Shown here one piece after another: positions 62,113 through 64,000 of a stretch of 64,000 nucleotides of DNA. This DNA is from Maribacter sp. MJ134 (GTDB lineage Bacteria; Bacteroidota; Bacteroidia; Flavobacteriales; Flavobacteriaceae): contig NZ_CP034570.1 in the NCBI RefSeq assembly GCF_003970695.1, positions 3,162,001 to 3,226,000 on the forward strand, read 5' to 3'. The notes below the pieces were generated by a model that was not told the DNA's origin, searched no databases, and was given only the letters and a program-made list of their open reading frames with translations. Positions within the stretch are counted from its first letter, which is position 1; each line of letters begins with the position of its first letter. The translations under genes and the position numbers were made by a program.

Positions 62113-64000
62113 GCGTTTTGTCTTTTAAGTTGCCATTCGCTTTTCCAACTGTACAATACCGGAACGACCAACAGGGTTATAAGGGCGATCAACATACCCC
62201 CAAAAGAGGGAATTGCCATGGGGATCATGATGTCGCTTCCCCTTCCCGTTGATGTCAGTACCGGCAACAATGCTAGAATAGTTGTTGCCGTGGTCATCAA
62301 GCAAGGGCGTATTCGTTTTTCCCCTGCTTCGACGACCGAAGCTCGAACCGCTTCCAAGGTATCGGGTTTATTTCGGTCAAAAGTCTGGGTCAGGTAGGTG
62401 GCCATGACCACCCCGTCATCCGTTGCAATTCCGAAAAGGGCGATAAAGCCTACCCATACGGCCACACTCAAATTGATGGTATGCATCTGGAACAGGTCAC
62501 GAAGATTTTCCCCAAAGAAATTGAAGTTGAGGAACCAATCCTGTCCGTAAAACCATATCATCAAAAACCCTCCCGCAAAAGCGACCGCGATTCCCGTGAA
62601 TACCATGAACGAGGTCGCTACGGAACGAAACTGGAAATAAAGAATCAGGAAGATGATGACCAAGGCAAGGGGCACGACCACGGACAAGGTTTTTTCAGCC
62701 CGTAGTTGATTTTCATAGGTTCCCGTAAATTGATAGTTGATGCCTTTGGGTACTACCAATTCGCCATTGTCGATTTTTTGTTGGATAAGGGCTTGGGCGT
62801 TCTCTACCACATTTACTTCCGCAAAACCATCGAGTTTATCAAAAAGCACATAGCCCACCAAGAAAGTATCCTCACTTTTGATGACCTGCGGCCCCTTCTC
62901 ATATCGGATGCTGACCAGTTCGCTCAATGGGACCGGACTGCCCTTGGCCACAGGAACATAGATGTTCTTGATATCCGTTGGATTCTCCCTTAGCTCACGT
63001 GGGTAGCGAACACGGACTCCATATCGTTCCCTTCCCTCGACGGTCTGGGTCAGGGTCATCCCTCCAACGGCCACTTCAAGCACCCGTTGTACATCTTCGA
63101 TTTGGATACCGTATCTGGCAAGTGCTTCCCTATTAATATCGATCAAGAGATAAGGTTTGCCAACAATCCTATCGGCAAATACCGCTTCATCCTTAACACC
63201 TTCAGCTTCTTTTAGAATATTTTCCAATTTAAGCCCAAAAGCTTCGATTTGTTTTAAATCTTGACCCTTGACCTTAATGCCCATTGGTGCACGCATTCCT
63301 GTTTGCAGCATGACCAATCTGGTTTCGATAGGCTGTAATTTGGGTGCGGAAGTAACTCCCGGCAATCTCGTTACCCGAACGATTTCATTCCAGATATCAT
63401 CGGGGGACTGTATCTCCGGTCGCCAGTTGCGGTAGTATTCCCCACCGGAATCTGGAACCAGATCCTCCAAACCGATTTCCGAAAACGATTCAATATCGGA
63501 CTCATTATACTCGGATGTAATATCGTCAAGCTGTGTATTCGGGTTCAGGATGAAATTCCCATCATTTAGGGCAAAAAGTCCGTCCTCGTTAACTTTGAAG
63601 CGTTGTCGTTTTCCATCTTTGCTCAACATGTATTCGGACTTGTACTGAATCATGTTCTCGTACATGGACATTGGTGCGGGGTCGAGCGCAGATTCCGTTC
63701 GACCGGCCTTGCCGACCACAGTTTCAATTTCAGGGATGCTGGCAACGGCCATATCCAACTGCTGTAGTACCCTCTTGTTTTCTTCCACTCCGGCATGGGG
63801 AAGGGATGTCGGCATCAATAGAAACGAACCCTCATTGAGTGCTGGCATAAATTCCTTACCCGTATTTTGCATAATAAGTACCCCAAAAACAACGATAGCC
63901 GTTGGAATGGAAAGGAACAATAGTTTGTTGCGCAACGCCCAGCGAAGGATCCTTGTATAATTTTTTCTAAAGAGGATGAAAAACCCTAACAGCCCAAAAC
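62109..64000 (-). CDS. Heavy-metal RND efflux pump, CusA/CzcA type (C-terminal part)
   Basis: The frame is open to the window edge, giving about 630 C-terminal residues of a normally ~1,250-residue pump. The visible part includes a membrane segment (LLFLSIPTAIVVFGVLIM), the periplasmic block TGKEFMPALNEGSFLLMPTSL, porter-domain blocks (RLVMLQTGMRAPMGIKVKGQ), the TM region with ALVIIFLILYFQF and GIATDDGVVMATYLTQTF, and PCLMTTATTILALLPVL. This matches the CusA/CzcA (HME) branch, which exports Cu/Ag or Zn/Co/Cd; the copper ATPase and CusB-like adaptor next to it favour Cu(I)/Ag(I). Confidence 0.92.
   Translation of the reverse strand, partial: FGLLGFFILFRKNYTRILRWALRNKLLFLSIPTAIVVFGVLIMQNTGKEFMPALNEGSFLLMPTSLPHAGVEENKRVLQQLDMAVASIPEIETVVGKAGRTESALDPAPMSMYENMIQYKSEYMLSKDGKRQRFKVNEDGLFALNDGNFILNPNTQLDDITSEYNESDIESFSEIGLEDLVPDSGGEYYRNWRPEIQSPDDIWNEIVRVTRLPGVTSAPKLQPIETRLVMLQTGMRAPMGIKVKGQDLKQIEAFGLKLENILKEAEGVKDEAVFADRIVGKPYLLIDINREALARYGIQIEDVQRVLEVAVGGMTLTQTVEGRERYGVRVRYPRELRENPTDIKNIYVPVAKGSPVPLSELVSIRYEKGPQVIKSEDTFLVGYVLFDKLDGFAEVNVVENAQALIQQKIDNGELVVPKGINYQFTGTYENQLRAEKTLSVVVPLALVIIFLILYFQFRSVATSFMVFTGIAVAFAGGFLMIWFYGQDWFLNFNFFGENLRDLFQMHTINLSVAVWVGFIALFGIATDDGVVMATYLTQTFDRNKPDTLEAVRASVVEAGEKRIRPCLMTTATTILALLPVLTSTGRGSDIMIPMAIPSFGGMLIALITLLVVPVLYSWKSEWQLKRQNA

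Overview
The window is chromosomal DNA from a marine-type member of the Flavobacteriaceae (Bacteroidota). The evidence is TonB-dependent receptors with an N-terminal carboxypeptidase-regulatory-like domain, DUF177-rpmF-fabH-accB-accC in the order usual for Flavobacteriia, promoters of the Bacteroidota TTG-N19-TAnnTTTG type (clear examples before the DUF177 gene and asd), weak use of Shine-Dalgarno sites, and many best-fitting families known mainly from flavobacteria.

Region 1 (1-45065) is ordinary core chromosome: a truncated acyltransferase, a small conserved gene (DUF2237), an outer-membrane receptor, ribE and pdxA, the L32/fatty-acid block, a SUKH-like lipoprotein, and a six-gene minus-strand operon (16256 down to 11373). 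That operon starts with a fused lycopene cyclase and a CruF-like carotenoid protein and continues with an acyltransferase, a CrtQ-like glycosyltransferase and two envelope proteins. Then come an FAD oxidoreductase, a Gre-like protein, arfB, an orphan ABC ATPase, prolyl oligopeptidase, asd, mscL, alr-tdk, rsmI and neighbours, an AAA_14 ATPase behind three tandem 32-bp repeats, recJ-VOC-MFS, an LpxH-like hydrolase, queD, an enoyl-CoA hydratase-like protein, a MATE exporter, a GNAT enzyme, a universal stress protein and tRNA-Ala(GGC). A four-helix-bundle gene flanked by imperfect inverted repeats sits between osmC and recJ.

Region 2 (45066-50899) begins just downstream of the tRNA-Ala and looks like accessory DNA: an unknown 290-aa protein, a pentapeptide-repeat membrane protein, a small HTH-like protein, an AbiE-type toxin-antitoxin operon with a third, overlapping gene, and a methyltransferase whose 3' end appears frameshifted. 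No integrase is seen, so the island boundary is an inference from the tRNA and the gene content.

Region 3 (50900-64000, all minus strand) is a metal-resistance block. One operon carries a Cys-rich exported protein (DUF6660-like), a TonB receptor, a Fur/Zur-family regulator and a Zn/Cd/Pb-type P1B ATPase; TTGCA-type repeats lie upstream of the operon and again before the ATPase. The other carries an RND pump (truncated by the window end), a TolC-like outer-membrane protein, a DUF3347 lipoprotein, a CopA copper ATPase, a DUF305 membrane protein and the RND adaptor. Together they would move Cu(I)/Ag(I) and divalent metals out of cytoplasm and periplasm.

The observations most worth following up are the three 32-bp dyad repeats before the ATPase gene, the inverted-repeat-flanked four-helix-bundle cassette, the three-gene AbiE operon with an upstream dyad, the carotenoid decoration operon, the frameshifted methyltransferase, and several unannotated small membrane-protein genes (20578-20649, 32897-33061, 41212-41325).
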